A stretch of 64,000 bases of DNA from Chaetoceros tenuissimus (taxonomy: Eukaryota > Bacillariophyta > Thalassiosirophyceae > Chaetocerotales > Chaetocerotaceae): assembly GCA_021927905.1 (NCBI GenBank), contig BLLK01000022.1:868001-932000 (forward strand). The letters run 5' to 3'. The translations under genes and the position numbers were made by a program. The notes under the pieces are model-generated. The model did not search any database and was not told where the DNA came from. It saw only the letters and a list, made by a program, of their open reading frames with translations. The first letter of the stretch is position 1. Every line of letters starts with the position of its first letter. Below are positions 49,063-61,000 of this stretch, piece after piece.

Positions 49063-50966
49063 TTAGCCTCCCATGTTCTTGTTCAAAAGAGCACATTCCA
49101 TCTTAATAACTTTCAGTGCCTTTTCAACTGCGATTCGATCCATTGCAGATGCCTTCCAGTCCTTCATTGTAAACGCAGTTTGGCCCTTCAACTTCTCTAA
49201 TTCGACAACAGCAGATTCTAGGTTACCAACGTGAATAAGTTGCTTTGCACGAGCTAGGGTGTAGTCTGCAATCTTAGCTTCATCATCTGCAGGTGGTGCA
49301 ACATCTGTGGATGGCGATGTTGTTACAGTAGCAAAGATCTTTCCAGCAATCTGTGCTCCTATTCCACTTCTTCCTGCTGGTACATATGCAGCTTCTCTTC
49401 CGATTTGATAAACATCTTCAAAACTAGCTTGTAATTCAGGAAGTGTTGGAATACCATTTTTGACTGAAGGTGGTACTTGTTCAAGTGCTGATGCAATCAC
49501 TCCACTTTCTGTTGCAGCTGCCTTGAGAGCAGCATATTCTTCGAGAGCACCTTCACTACTCGCCATTTTTTCAGCCAATGCCAATGCTGCAGCACTAACT
49601 CTATGTGCTCTCTGAGAATCACTCTCAAAGTTTCTACTAATTTTGAGATTTTGCTCTGCATTTGCCAAACGGTGTGACATTTGTTCAATAGATACAACCT
49701 TCTTCTGCAATTCGCTTACAAGCGCAGCCTTTTCTTCTGCAAGCTTAGTTCCAAATTCTGCTTCGTACTTTGCACCTAATTCAGCCTTCAAAAGCTCAGT
49801 ATTGGTTTTCAATGCCTCTTCATATTCTGCTTTTTGTGCACTAGCTGCTGCATTTACAACTGATTCTATAGATTTTTCTTTTGCTTCGATTGCTTCATTA
49901 GCCGCTTTTGTTATTGCTCCCTCTTGCTCTCTCAGACGACGTGCAAGAAGATCTTCAAACTCGTTACGTTGCTTTCTCAATTCTTCCATGTATCTATCAT
50001 CAAGTGTTAATCAGCAAGATACTTTCGAAAACAATGATCAATATCAAAAGTGTTAATAGCAAATACTTACTTTTCACCAACTTCCTTCTCCTTCATTGCC
50101 AAAAATTCACGCAATCGCACTGCCTCCCACTTGGTTCGCTCATTCATTTCAGATGCAAGTTGAACAACCCTAATCTTTAGCTCGCTCAGAGATGCTTCGT
50201 CTAATCCTTTCAAGTACGCTTCGTCAACTGCTGTCTTCATTGCTGCATGTGCCTTAGCAAGTTCGACATCAATCTTACTGTTTTCAACGAATGATGAACC
50301 TAATTCTTTTTCTGCTTCAGCTGCAATATCTGATATGACATCTTTGATTTCCTTTGTGGCTACCTCTTCCTTCGCTTCTGCTGCCAAAGTTGCAACTGAC
50401 ATGGAAACACCTACACGATTTCCATTAGGAGCATGTTCTTGAACTGGAACAGGTTCACTCTTTCTCCCTACATTTGACGGAGCATGAATCTGAACAACAC
50501 GATTTCCAACTACTTCTTCTGTTTTCTTTTCTTTACTCTCAGTCTTTTCTTTCTTAACGGACTTCTCCTTCTTCTCTTGCTTCTTTTCAACTGTTTTCTC
50601 TTCCTTTTTTTCAACAGGCTTCACCTCCTGCTTCTCTACAGGTTTGACCTCTTTCTTCTCCACCACTGCACTTTCCTTTTTCAAAAATGGCACTTGATCC
50701 AAGATGTCTTGAGGAATCATATCATTGTAGTAAGCTCCTCCGACACCTGCAGCAGTAAAAGCAAGAATAGCAGGAAGAGATGACCCAGATTCCTTTGGAG
50801 CTGATGGCGGTGGTGTGACTTTAGAAGGTTCTTTTGCTACCTTTTCAGCGCCTCCGATTTGCTCTTTTCCGAGTGCACGCTTTTGAGCTGAAGTCGCATG
50901 TGTGCGTAGTGCTTGTTTGCTATTTGCAATTTGTTTGCTTAGTTGATGAGCAGCTGTGCGAAACAT
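49063..50966 (-). CDS. MIC60: MICOS subunit MIC60 / mitofilin
   Basis: Minus-strand exons are 50966..50071 and 49993..49063, encoding 608 aa. The 77-nt intron has GTAAGT and GATGATAG ends and the junction reads VGEK-YMEELRKQRNEFEDLL. The presequence is MFRTAAHQLSKQIANSKQALR. A single membrane segment (LPAILAFTAAGVGGAYYNDMI) lies near residues 64-84. A Lys/Glu-rich repetitive stretch (VEKKEVKPVEKQEVKP) follows, then coiled coils and the C-terminal mitofilin domain with the conserved ARAKQLIHVGNLESAVVELEKLKG. MIC60 forms cristae junctions and bridges the inner and outer mitochondrial membranes. The linker repeats of K-P-V-E-K are low-complexity and probably length-variable. Confidence 0.88.
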
Positions 50967-51771
50967 TTTACTTTTTTACAGTATGCTATCAATTATGAGA
51001 AAATAATGTCAGTATCAACGTATAATTCAACGTTCCAAATACATAGATAATAGCTATTACAAATATTTCTGGAAAAGGTGACCCATCACAAACAAAGATC
51101 CAATGATGGTCAAAAAGTTACTAGGATCTAGGATCCAGAACCATCACTATTGTCTCTGGTCTTTCCTTAATAACGCACCTATAGAAACTTCCCCAAGGTC
51201 AAAAGTTGAAGAGAGCCAAAAATACAATTATTTGGATTGATAATTTATTGGTTGAAGCAAGCTACAAACGCTTTCACTTTGCATAAGTCAGTATCAACAT
51301 AAGATAGGTCGCTCCTTTTTGGAGTTTTTTGCATCGATAATCTCTTCTTTTGCACATCGCTCACATATTCAAAAGAAAGGGGAAGGGAAGAGGAAGAGGA
51401 AGAATAAGTGCTAACCTTGACGGCTTGGGGTGATCTCCCTCCATTCACCTTCAATCGTAGAATAATGGAAAACGTCAGAATGGAGAAGACACCTCCAATA
51501 CATACAAACATGCAGCATCATGGATGAGGAACAGCTTTTGTTCCACCTTGGAGTTGACACTTTGCTTCAACCTGCTGAAGACTGCATTTTCGTTTCAAAC
51601 ACTGCATCTCGAGACCACATATTTCTTCAGGATCAACCCAGAAGCTAGAGAAGATACAAAATTTACATTTCTCACTCTTTCATCCTCAGCGCAATCATAG
51701 CTTTGTCTCATCTTTCTCACATTGAAGCCAGTAACGAAGCAGACTTATTACAATTAGGAAAAATAAATACT
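50967..51771. promoter_or_regulatory. Divergent promoter region (MIC60 / HisC)
   Basis: About 800 bases. A minus-strand 88-codon frame (51245..51511) begins MFVCIGGVFSILTFSIIL, a possible membrane segment, but has no other support. A 42-codon plus-strand upstream ORF (from 51529, MDEEQLLFHLGVDTLLQPAED) precedes the HisC start; I treat it as untranslated or regulatory at most. Confidence 0.35.
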
Positions 51772-52996
51772 ATGACAATGTGTAAAGCAGACGGACCAGA
51801 AACTAAAAAGGCAAAGACTGGCATTGCAGCAACTCTTGCACGCCCAAATATTCTTGCACTTCACCCATATCGTTGTGCAAGAGATGACTATTCAGAGGGA
51901 ATCCTTCTCGATGCGAATGAAAACGCTATTGGACCAACCTCTCTTCCAACCAATGATATCCCACAGAATGATAACCACCTCGTTCTCGAAAGATATCCAT
52001 GTCCATATCAAATTCCTCTCAAAGAGGCATATGCTAAATACAGAGGAGGAGGAATAGGAGCCAAGAATATTTTTGTTGGTGTTGGAAGTGACGAGGCAAT
52101 TGATTTGCTCATGAGAATTTTTTGTAAGCCTGGTGAAGATATGATTATGACTACTCCTCCAACCTATGGAATGTACAAAGTTTCTGCAAATGTAAACGAT
52201 GTTGGTATTGTAGAAGTTCCATTGACTCCTGATTTTGATTTGAGAATTCCAGAGGTGAGTTGATTACAAACTTCTTCTATTACCTGACCATGAAATGAAT
52301 GTGAATCTCAAATTGACTTTCTCGAGTTAGATGCTTGAAGCAGTGACTAATAAAGTTAAGCTCATGTTTGTATGTAGTCCAGGAAATCCAACGTGCAAAG
52401 CTATTCCTCTAAGCGATGTGATTACACTTGCAGAATCTTCCTACAAGGGAATTATTGTTGTTGATGAAGCATATGTTGACTTTAGTAAAGAAGAATCTGC
52501 AATCAAACTTATTCAAGAATATCCAAATATCGTAGTTCTTCAGACTTTATCGAAGGCTTTCGGACTTGCTGGAATTCGTTGTGGATTTGCAATGGGAAGA
52601 GAGGATGTTATTCAACTGATGAACAATGTTAAGGCACCATACAATGTAAACAAATTGACATCTGAAGTTGCTGTGAATGCAATGAAAAATACTGATGTTT
52701 TGGCAAAGAATGTGCAGACTCTTTTGGAACAAAGAGATATTGTTGCTAAAGAGTTGGAAGCTATGAAAGATATTGTTGTCAAGGTTTACCCTAGCGATGC
52801 AAACTTTTTGCTTGTCAGATTGACAAAGTTGAGTAAGGAGATTTACAAAAAGATGGCAGATAGTGGCATCGTTGTTCGTTATCGTGGAAGTGAATTGCAC
52901 TGTGAGGAATGTCTTCGAATCACAATTGGAACTGCTGATGAGAACAAAGCTTTCCTTGCCTTGTTGAAAAAGACTTTCGAAGAACTTTCTGCATAG
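51772..52996 (+). CDS. hisC: Histidinol-phosphate aminotransferase
   Basis: Exons 51772..52254 and 52331..52996 encode 382 aa; the 76-nt intron has GTGAGT and CGAGTTAG ends. It is a class II PLP aminotransferase. LLDANENAIGPTSLP is the phosphate-substrate loop, ERYPCPYQIPLKEAYA the region after it, and VGVGSDEAIDLLMRIFCKPG the small-domain helix. SPGNPTCKAIP and VVDEAYVDFS carry PLP-contacting Asn, Asp and Tyr. QTLSKAFGLAGIRCGFAMG supplies the Schiff-base Lys. It converts imidazole acetol phosphate to histidinol phosphate in histidine synthesis. The frame is open 5' of the first ATG; Met at 51778 is an alternative. No plastid transit motif is visible at this start, so plastid targeting would need an upstream exon. 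Confidence 0.93.
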
Positions 52997-53268
52997 ATCT
53001 TTTTGCTAGGGAGTTCAAAACTCAAGTTAAATTTTGGAGTAGAAAACGATATGAATGGTGAGAGAACGTAAAGATATCTTGGTTGCGATAGAAGATGAAA
53101 TATCTGTTGTCAGGAATGGCAAACGCTAGCCGTTGGAGACAAGTAATGATGTATATATAAGTACCCATCTACTTTTGATGTTGGATGTTTAACTGGTTCA
53201 TTACTCAAATGACACGATTATTATATTTCGCAGCAAACCCCTCTGGATGAAACCATTGATTTCTTGTT

Positions 53269-54198
53269 TTACATGACATTACATTCCTCCTGTTTCTTTG
53301 TTTCTGAGTCTCTTTGTGGAAAATAGTTTGGCTGAATGCTACGATCTACGAACTCAATCCATCGATAGTATTCAATATGCCCCCCGTACTGTCCATGGCT
53401 AATATATTCTTGCTTATGACTGACGAATAAATCAACACCCTTTGCAGAAAAGATTGGTTTGTAGACATCAAGAACGCCTTTCAATTTTTCAATATTCCAC
53501 ATCTTAGTACGTTGACCACGTCCAGCTTCAATCACATGATCAACAAGTTGGTCATATTCTGAAAGGAGATCATGATCTTTCAAGAGCTTCTCCACATAAA
53601 TTGGCATTTTCTCCTTCAGTTTCTTTCTCCCTTTGTGTTGCTTTAATTCTTCCACAGCAACACCATTTGGAAATTTGAGCTTTGTGTAGCAAGTTTTAAT
53701 AATTTGACCTGATAAATTAGCTTGATCATATTGAGGAATATAAGAATCTCCAACCTGATCAACGTCAACAAACTCAATCCAGCGATAAGAACCCTTTCCT
53801 GATTTTCTTTTACAAAGTGCAACTTTAACCCCTTTTTCAGCAAAATCTTCACGGAACATGTCCAAAATAGAAATGAATTGAGCATCCCTCCATTTACCTA
53901 GTGGACCGCGTGTAGTTTTATCATCATAAATTGTTTGTACGAATTTATCATACACATCAAAAAGTCCCTTGTTCAAAAGTAGTTCATGTACTTTTTCTGG
54001 ACATTTATCTTTGAGATCTTTTTGTCCATTGTAGTTCTTTAGTTCTTCAACAGCCACACCAGGCGGTACTACATGATTTCCATCGATGACTTCTAACCCT
54101 TCGGTATCTTCCACATTTTCTAGTGGTTCAGCTCCTTCTTCTCCAAAGTAGTATTCTATGTCGAGTTTGGATTCGATGACTTTGTCACAGGAACTCAT
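53269..54198 (-). CDS. Unknown protein with two tandem ~115-residue repeats
   Basis: 309 aa, single exon, no recognised family. Two copies of one module are plain. Each starts GVAVEELK then Lys/Gly-rich KDLKDK or KKLKEK, has LL-x3-LF/LLS-x-YD, and reaches a strand with YRWIEFVD (SYRWIEFVDVDQ and YYRWIEFVDRSI) followed by a Tyr/Pro-x-Pro-Gln motif (YIPQYD and YFPQRD). An acidic N-terminal ~50 residues precede them. No signal peptide or membrane segment is visible, and Cys is sparse. The module resembles a small alpha/beta domain; homologs may be lineage-restricted. Confidence 0.65.
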   Translation of the reverse strand: MSSCDKVIESKLDIEYYFGEEGAEPLENVEDTEGLEVIDGNHVVPPGVAVEELKNYNGQKDLKDKCPEKVHELLLNKGLFDVYDKFVQTIYDDKTTRGPLGKWRDAQFISILDMFREDFAEKGVKVALCKRKSGKGSYRWIEFVDVDQVGDSYIPQYDQANLSGQIIKTCYTKLKFPNGVAVEELKQHKGRKKLKEKMPIYVEKLLKDHDLLSEYDQLVDHVIEAGRGQRTKMWNIEKLKGVLDVYKPIFSAKGVDLFVSHKQEYISHGQYGGHIEYYRWIEFVDRSIQPNYFPQRDSETKKQEECNVM

Positions 54199-55009
54199 TG
54201 TTCAGGTTCAATTACTGCAGAATCAATTGGGACTAGTTTCGAGATCGAAGTTTTGATATGTTTCAGCAGACAGCAGACTACAACACATTCACATGGGGTC
54301 AATACGTAGTCTAATCTTACTACTGTTCGTCTACTTTTATCCATGTAGCAAAATTTTGTGTCACGTTTTTCTCATGATGTACTTGTCGGATTGGGAAAAA
54401 TCAAAACGTAGGGATGTACTACACAATGAGTACTACATCCCTACGAAGCCAAAACCGTGTTTTACACTGATTTTGAGCGAAAAAAGTGTTACACAAAATT
54501 GGGGGCTTAAGTATTTTCATAAAAATCTTACGACTTTTTGAGTCTTATCAGTTGATAGTGTACTTATTTGCGCGCGAAAAAATTCAAGGTACTATCAGGG
54601 CCGAATTGTGCTAAAATCACGGATAAAGGTAGACAAACAGTACACAAAAAGAAAGAATTTATGAGTCCTTGGCAGTTAGCAGTCGTTATTCTGTTAGCTA
54701 GCAAGCGACCGAAGCCAACAAAGCCTTTGATTTCTACCCCCTTCTCTTCTCTTTCCTTTTGACCTTCTCTTCTCTGAAACAAACACAGAAACAAGAAAAC
54801 ACATGTTGTACGAATAATAATATATCTTCTGCTGTTGATGAACTTGTGCGATCTGTAAGGTAACCTCTCAAACTGTTCTAGAAAGTAGTAAAATATTGAA
54901 GCTTAATAGAGTTACAGCTTTGTGAAAACGAAACGTTGAGAGAAGTAAGCAACACTTGAAAAAGAATCATCAGAGGTGAAAAGAGATCATATTCTATTGC
55001 ATATAAAAA
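54199..55009. other. Intergenic with an imperfect inverted-repeat element
   Basis: 811 bases between head-to-head genes. Bases ~54350..54502 form a long imperfect hairpin (see that entry). Small frames here have no support. The region beyond 54560 should be the PRPF8 promoter. Confidence 0.4.
54350..54502. repeat. Long imperfect hairpin / MITE-like inverted repeat
   Basis: Outer arms AATTTTGTGT (starting near 54351) and ACACAAAATT (ending near 54502) pair, and the pairing extends imperfectly inwards (GTTTTTC with GAAAAAAG). The inner arms CGTAGGGATGTA (near 54408) and TACATCCCTACG (near 54440) pair perfectly around a short loop. The whole ~150 bases is a candidate foldback MITE; I see no target duplication. 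Confidence 0.55.
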
Positions 55010-58000
55010 ATGAGTAATCCGCCTCCTGGTATGGGGCCACCACCAGGTATGCAAGCACCCCCAGGTATGACACCAGCTCCTCCTGGGATGCAAGCACCTC
55101 CAGGTATGCAGCAGCCACCTCCAGGAATGATGCCTCCTGGGATGCAAGCGCCGCCAGGAATGGCCTCATCTGCACCTCCTGGAATGCAGTTTCCACCTCA
55201 AACTAGCAATGTGCAAACTACCCAGCAATATCAGCAGCAACCTCAAAAAATTCCAAATACTATTTCACTCGAAGAAAAGGCGAAAAGATGGGCAAAACTT
55301 CAATCGAAGCGTTACTCTCACCGAAAACGTTTCTCTTCGAACCAAGGTGGAACAGTACAAGTTCAAAAAGACTCCCTACCGCCAGAACATATTCGAAAAA
55401 TTCTACAAGACCATGGAGATATGACTGCAAAACGTTATCAACAAGATAAAAGAATTTATCTTGGTGCGCTTAAATATGCACCTCATTCAGTGTTCAAATT
55501 GTTGGAAAATATGCCCATGCCTTGGGAGACGGATAGAACTGTTCCCGTCTTGTATCATATCACTGGTGCAATTTCTTTCGTGAATCAGGTGCCAAAAGTT
55601 ATTGAACCTGTTTATATTGCTCAATGGGGAGCTGCATGGACTATGATGAGAAGAGAAAAGCGTGATCGTAAGCATTTCAAGAGAATGAGATTTCCGCCTT
55701 TTGATGATGAAGAGCCTCCTTTAGATTACGCAGATCATTTGCTGGACGTAGACGTAGGAAACTTGGAAGGTGTAAGAATTGATCTTGATGAGGATGACGA
55801 CAAATATGTAAAGGACTGGCTGTATGAATCTGGATCGCATATGCCTTTAAGTGATCGGGATCATGTTGAAGATACAATCTGTGAAGATTTAGTATGGGTC
55901 AATGGACCATCTTATAAGAAATGGAGACTTGGAACACCAATCATGGAGAACTTGTACCGTCTTGCAGCACCTTTGGTTTCAACACAAAAAGATAAGAACT
56001 ATTGGTACTTGTTCAATAAGGATCATTTCTTGACTGCTAAAGCATTAAACGTGGCAATTCCTGGAGGACCAAAGTTTGAACCTCTTTACAGAGATGTACT
56101 TGATAAAGAAGAGGAGGATTGGAACGAGTTCAATGATGTTCACAAGATTATTGTGAGACTTCCTATTAGAACCGAATACAGAATTGCATTCCCTCATGTT
56201 TACAACTCTAGACCGAGAAAGGTAAAGAACGGGGGTGGAGGATATTATCACACTATGTCCGCATATGTTGGTGATGAGGAGGAAGATATTGAAGGACTGG
56301 ATATCGAGTGCTTCGGCAGATACAGTGATGCATTAAACCCAATTTTAAGGGTTGATCCAAAGCTTTACGAGTCCAACGCAACTGGAGACTTTGGAGAGAT
56401 TGATGAGTTTGAGGAAGACGCCAATCTCCCTCTTGTTGGAGATTTCGGAGAGTATGCTGATTTGGATGGATATCATTTTAGCGGGGAAGAAAATGTTTGG
56501 GATGACAAATTTGGAGACAGTGAAGATTCATGGGATGATGATGAAAACGACTGGGTAGAGGATGATGAAATCGTAGCATCTGCTGCGCTTCAACCTATTC
56601 TTTTGAATGCGCCTCTGTCAACTCCTAACACATCTGCTGGTATTGCACTTTATCATGCCCCAAGTCCTTTCAATCAAAGAGCTGGGAACACTAGACGTGT
56701 CATTGATGTACCTTTGATTGGACATTGGCACCAAGAACGCGTATCAAGGGACTTGAATTATCCAACTAAGGTTCGTGTCTCATATCAAAAGCTTCTTAAG
56801 GCCTGGGTTTTGAACCAGTTACATTCCCGTCCTGCGGCTAGTAAAAACAAGAAGTATTTATTCAAGTCACTGAAGGCAACAAAATTTTTCCAGTGCACAG
56901 AACTTGATTGGGTTGAAGTTGGTTTGCAAGTGTGTCGTCAGGGACACAATATGCTTTCTCTCTTGATCAATAGAAAACAGTTGAATTACCTTCATTTGGA
57001 TTATAATTTTAACTTGAAGCCAACCAAAACACTCACAACAAAAGAGCGTAAAAAGAGTCGTTTTGGTAACGCCTTCCATCTTACCCGTGAGATTCTAAGG
57101 TTGACCAAGCTTGTCGTAGATTCGCATGTGCAGTATCGTTTGGGAAATATTGATGCTTATCAACTCGCGGATGGACTCCAGTATGCTTTCAATCATGTTG
57201 GGCAGCTTACTGGAATGTATCGTTATAAGTATCGACTCATGAGACAAATTCGTACTTGTAAGGATTTGAAACATTTGATTTATTATCGTTTCAACACTGG
57301 ACCAGTCGGAAAGGGACCTGGAGTTGGTTTGTGGGCACCAAGTTGGAGAGTTTGGTTATTTTTCCTTCGTGGAATTGTCCCTCTTCTTGAGCGATGGTTG
57401 GGTAATCTCCTTGCCAGACAATTTGAAGGTCGTCACTCTAAAGCTGATGCTAAGAATGTGACAAAACAAAGAGTTGAAAGTCATTTCGATTTGGAACTCA
57501 GAGCTAGTGTCATGCATGATATCCTAGATATGATGCCAGAGGGAATCAAGCAAAACAAGTCGAGAGTAATTTTGAGTCACTTATCTGAGGCGTTTCGTTG
57601 TTGGAAAGCTAACATTCCATGGAAGGTACCAGGAATGCCTGCTCCAATTGAGAATATGATTCTGAGATACGTGAAAGCTAAGGCTGACTGGTGGACTAAT
57701 ATTGCACACTATAATCGTGAGAGAATCAAGCGTGGTGGAACCGTAGACAAAACTGTAGTGAAGGTAAGGATATGTCTACTGTAGTCAATTTTTGGTTTTC
57801 AACATTCCACCTTTATTCAAACATTCTTTTTCCATAGAAAAATCTTGGAAGATTGACTAGACTCTGGTTGAAGGCAGAGCAAGAAAGGCAGCACAACTAC
57901 TTAAAGGACGGACCTTATGTTTCAGCAGAAGAGGCTGTTGCTATCTACACAACAACTGTACATTGGTTAGAAAGTAGAAAATTTACCCCTATTCCATTTC

Positions 58001-61000
58001 CACCGTTGTCCTACAAGCATGACACCAAGCTTTTGATTCTTGCATTAGAGCGTCTTAAGGAAGGATATGGCTTACAAGTCCGACTCAATAGTGCAGCGAG
58101 GGAAGAATTAGGTCTTATTGAACAAGCATATGATAATCCGCATGAAACTTTGAGTCGTATAAAGCGCCACCTTTTAACTCAACGTACATTCAAAGAGGTC
58201 AGCATTGAATTCATGGATATGTATTCTCATCTTACACCAGTTTATAACATTGAACCACTTGAGAAAATCACTGATGCATATTTGGATCAGTATTTGTGGT
58301 ATGAAGCAGATAAACGCCATCTGTTTCCAAATTGGATCAAACCTGCCGACTCGGAACCTCCTCCGCTTCTTGTTTACAAGTGGTGCCAGGGTATTAATAA
58401 TCTTGAAAATGTTTGGGACACTGAAGAAGGTGAAAGTGTTGTGCTAATGCAAACTCAGTTTGAAAAGATGTATGAAAAGATTGATTTGACTTTGATGAAT
58501 CGTCTCTTGAGGCTTATTGTTGATCACAACATTGCAGATTATATGACTGCTAAGAACAATGTATCCATCAGCTACAAGGACATGATGCATACAAATTCTT
58601 ATGGTCTAATCAGAGGATTACAATTCTCTTCATTCATCGTCCAGTACTATGGGTTAGTCTTGGATTTGTTGACTCTTGGCTTAAATAGGGCTAGCGAACT
58701 AGCCGGACCTCCTCAGAGACCAAATGAGTACCTGAACTTTGCTGATATTGAGACAGAAACTAGTCATCCAATTCGCCTATACACAAGATATCTAGATAAA
58801 GTGTACATGTTGTTCAGATTTGACGCAGAAGATAGTAAGGATCTCATTCAAAGATACCTCATTGAGCACCCAGATCCTAATAACGAAAATGCTGTTGGGT
58901 ACAAGAACAAGGACTGCTGGCCTCGGGATTGTCGTATGAGACTTTTGAAGCGCGATGTCAATCTTGGACGTGGTATTTTCTGGGATGTAAAGAATCGCTT
59001 GCCTCGTAGTGTCACAACTTTAGATTGGGATAATTCTTTTGTAAGTGTGTACAGTGCTGACAATCCTAATTTGCTCTTTGACATGTTGGGATTTGAGGTC
59101 AGAATCAGGCCTTTATGTGCTCAAAGTGTCAGTATTGGAGGAGCAGCTACTGCTACTACTTACAAGGATGGTGTTTGGAATCTCCAAAATGAAACAACAA
59201 AAGAGATGACTGCACAAGCTCACTTGAGAGTCGAGAAGGAAGCAGTTCAAGCATTTGATAATAGAATTCGTCAGATTTTGATGAGCAGTGGTGCTACAAC
59301 TTTTACAAAGATTGCCAACAAGTGGAATACAGCGCTCATTGGTTTGATGACATATTACAGAGAAGCAGTATTAAACACTCAAGAACTTCTCGATCTGCTA
59401 GTTAAAAATGAGAACAAGATTCAGACTCGTATCAAGATCGGATTGAATAGTAAAATGCCAAGTCGTTTTCCACCGGTTGTCTTCTACTGTCCGAAAGAGC
59501 TTGGTGGACTCGGTATGCTTTCAATGGGCCACGTGTTGATCCCGCAGAGTGATCTCAGATATAGCAAACAGACAGAAATGGGGGTCACTCATTTCCGTGC
59601 AGGTTTGAGTCATGATGCGGATCAGCTCATTCCAAACTTATTCCGATATTTGCAACCGTGGGAGAGTGAATTTGTTGATTCTCAGAGGGTATGGGCAGAA
59701 TATGCTCTGAAACGCCAAGAAGCTAACACTCAGAACCGAAGGCTAACTTTGGAGGATCTTGAAGATTCTTGGGATCGAGGTATCCCGCGTATCAACACTT
59801 TGTTCAGCAAGGATCGACATACATTAGCATATGATAGAGGTTGGAGATTGCGAACTGAGTTCAAACAATACCAAGTTCCACGTGTGAACCCATTTTGGTG
59901 GACTCATCAAAGACATGATGGAAAATTATGGAATCTTAATGCTTATAGAACCGATATGATCCAAGCACTGGGAGGAGTTGAGGGTATCCTTGAACACACT
60001 TTATTTAAGGGAACATATTTTCCAACATGGGAGGGTCTTTTCTGGGAAAAGGCTTCAGGGTTTGAAGAGAGTATGAAATTGTAAGTAATTTCTTGAAGGA
60101 AAAGTAATATATTTGACAAAGTTCAAACTAATCTCACGATCTCTTTTCAGCAAAAAACTTACAAATGCACAGAGAACAGGTTTGACACAGATTCCGAATC
60201 GTCGTTTCACTCTTTGGTGGTCACCAACTATCAATCGCGCGAATGTGTATGTAGGTTTCCAGGTACAGCTTGACCTTACTGGAATCTTCATGCACGGTAA
60301 GATTCCTACGCTGAAGATTTCATTGATTCAAATCTTCAGAGCGCATTTATGGCAAAAGATTCACGAGAGTATCACTATGGATATTGTTCAAGTTTTTGAT
60401 CAAGAACTTGATTCTCTTGAAATAGAGAGTGTCCAAAAAGAAACCATTCACCCTCGTAAATCCTACAAAATGAACAGCAGTTGTGCTGATTTGGTTCTTT
60501 TTGCTGCGTACAAGTGGCCAGTATCAAAACCAAGTCTGCTCCATGATACTAAGGATGACTATGAAGGAAATACAACGAACAAATATTGGATTGATATCCA
60601 ATTACGTTGGGGAGATTTCGACTCTCATGACATTGAGCGTTATTCTCGTGCAAAATTCTTAGACTACACTACTGACAACATGAGTATCTATCCTTCACCA
60701 ACTGGATGCCTTCTTTCTATCGATCTAGCATATTCCCTTTATAGTGGATATGGTAACTACATTCCTGGTGGGAAACCATTGCTTCAGCAAGCCATGGCAA
60801 AGATTATCAAGGCCAATCCTGCTCTTTATGTCCTTCGTGAGCGTATTCGAAAAGGTCTCCAATTGTACTCGAGTGAACCTACTGAGCCATACCTTAGTTC
60901 CCAAAACTATGGAGAACTGTTCAGTAATCAAGTAATTTGGTTTGTTGATGATACCAACGTTTACCGTGTGACGATCCACAAGACCTTCGAAGGTAACTTG

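Noticed and set aside
51245-51511. 88-codon minus-strand frame with a hydrophobic N terminus
   Set aside because: Apart from one possible membrane segment there is no support; Ser-rich low-complexity follows. Transcript data would decide.
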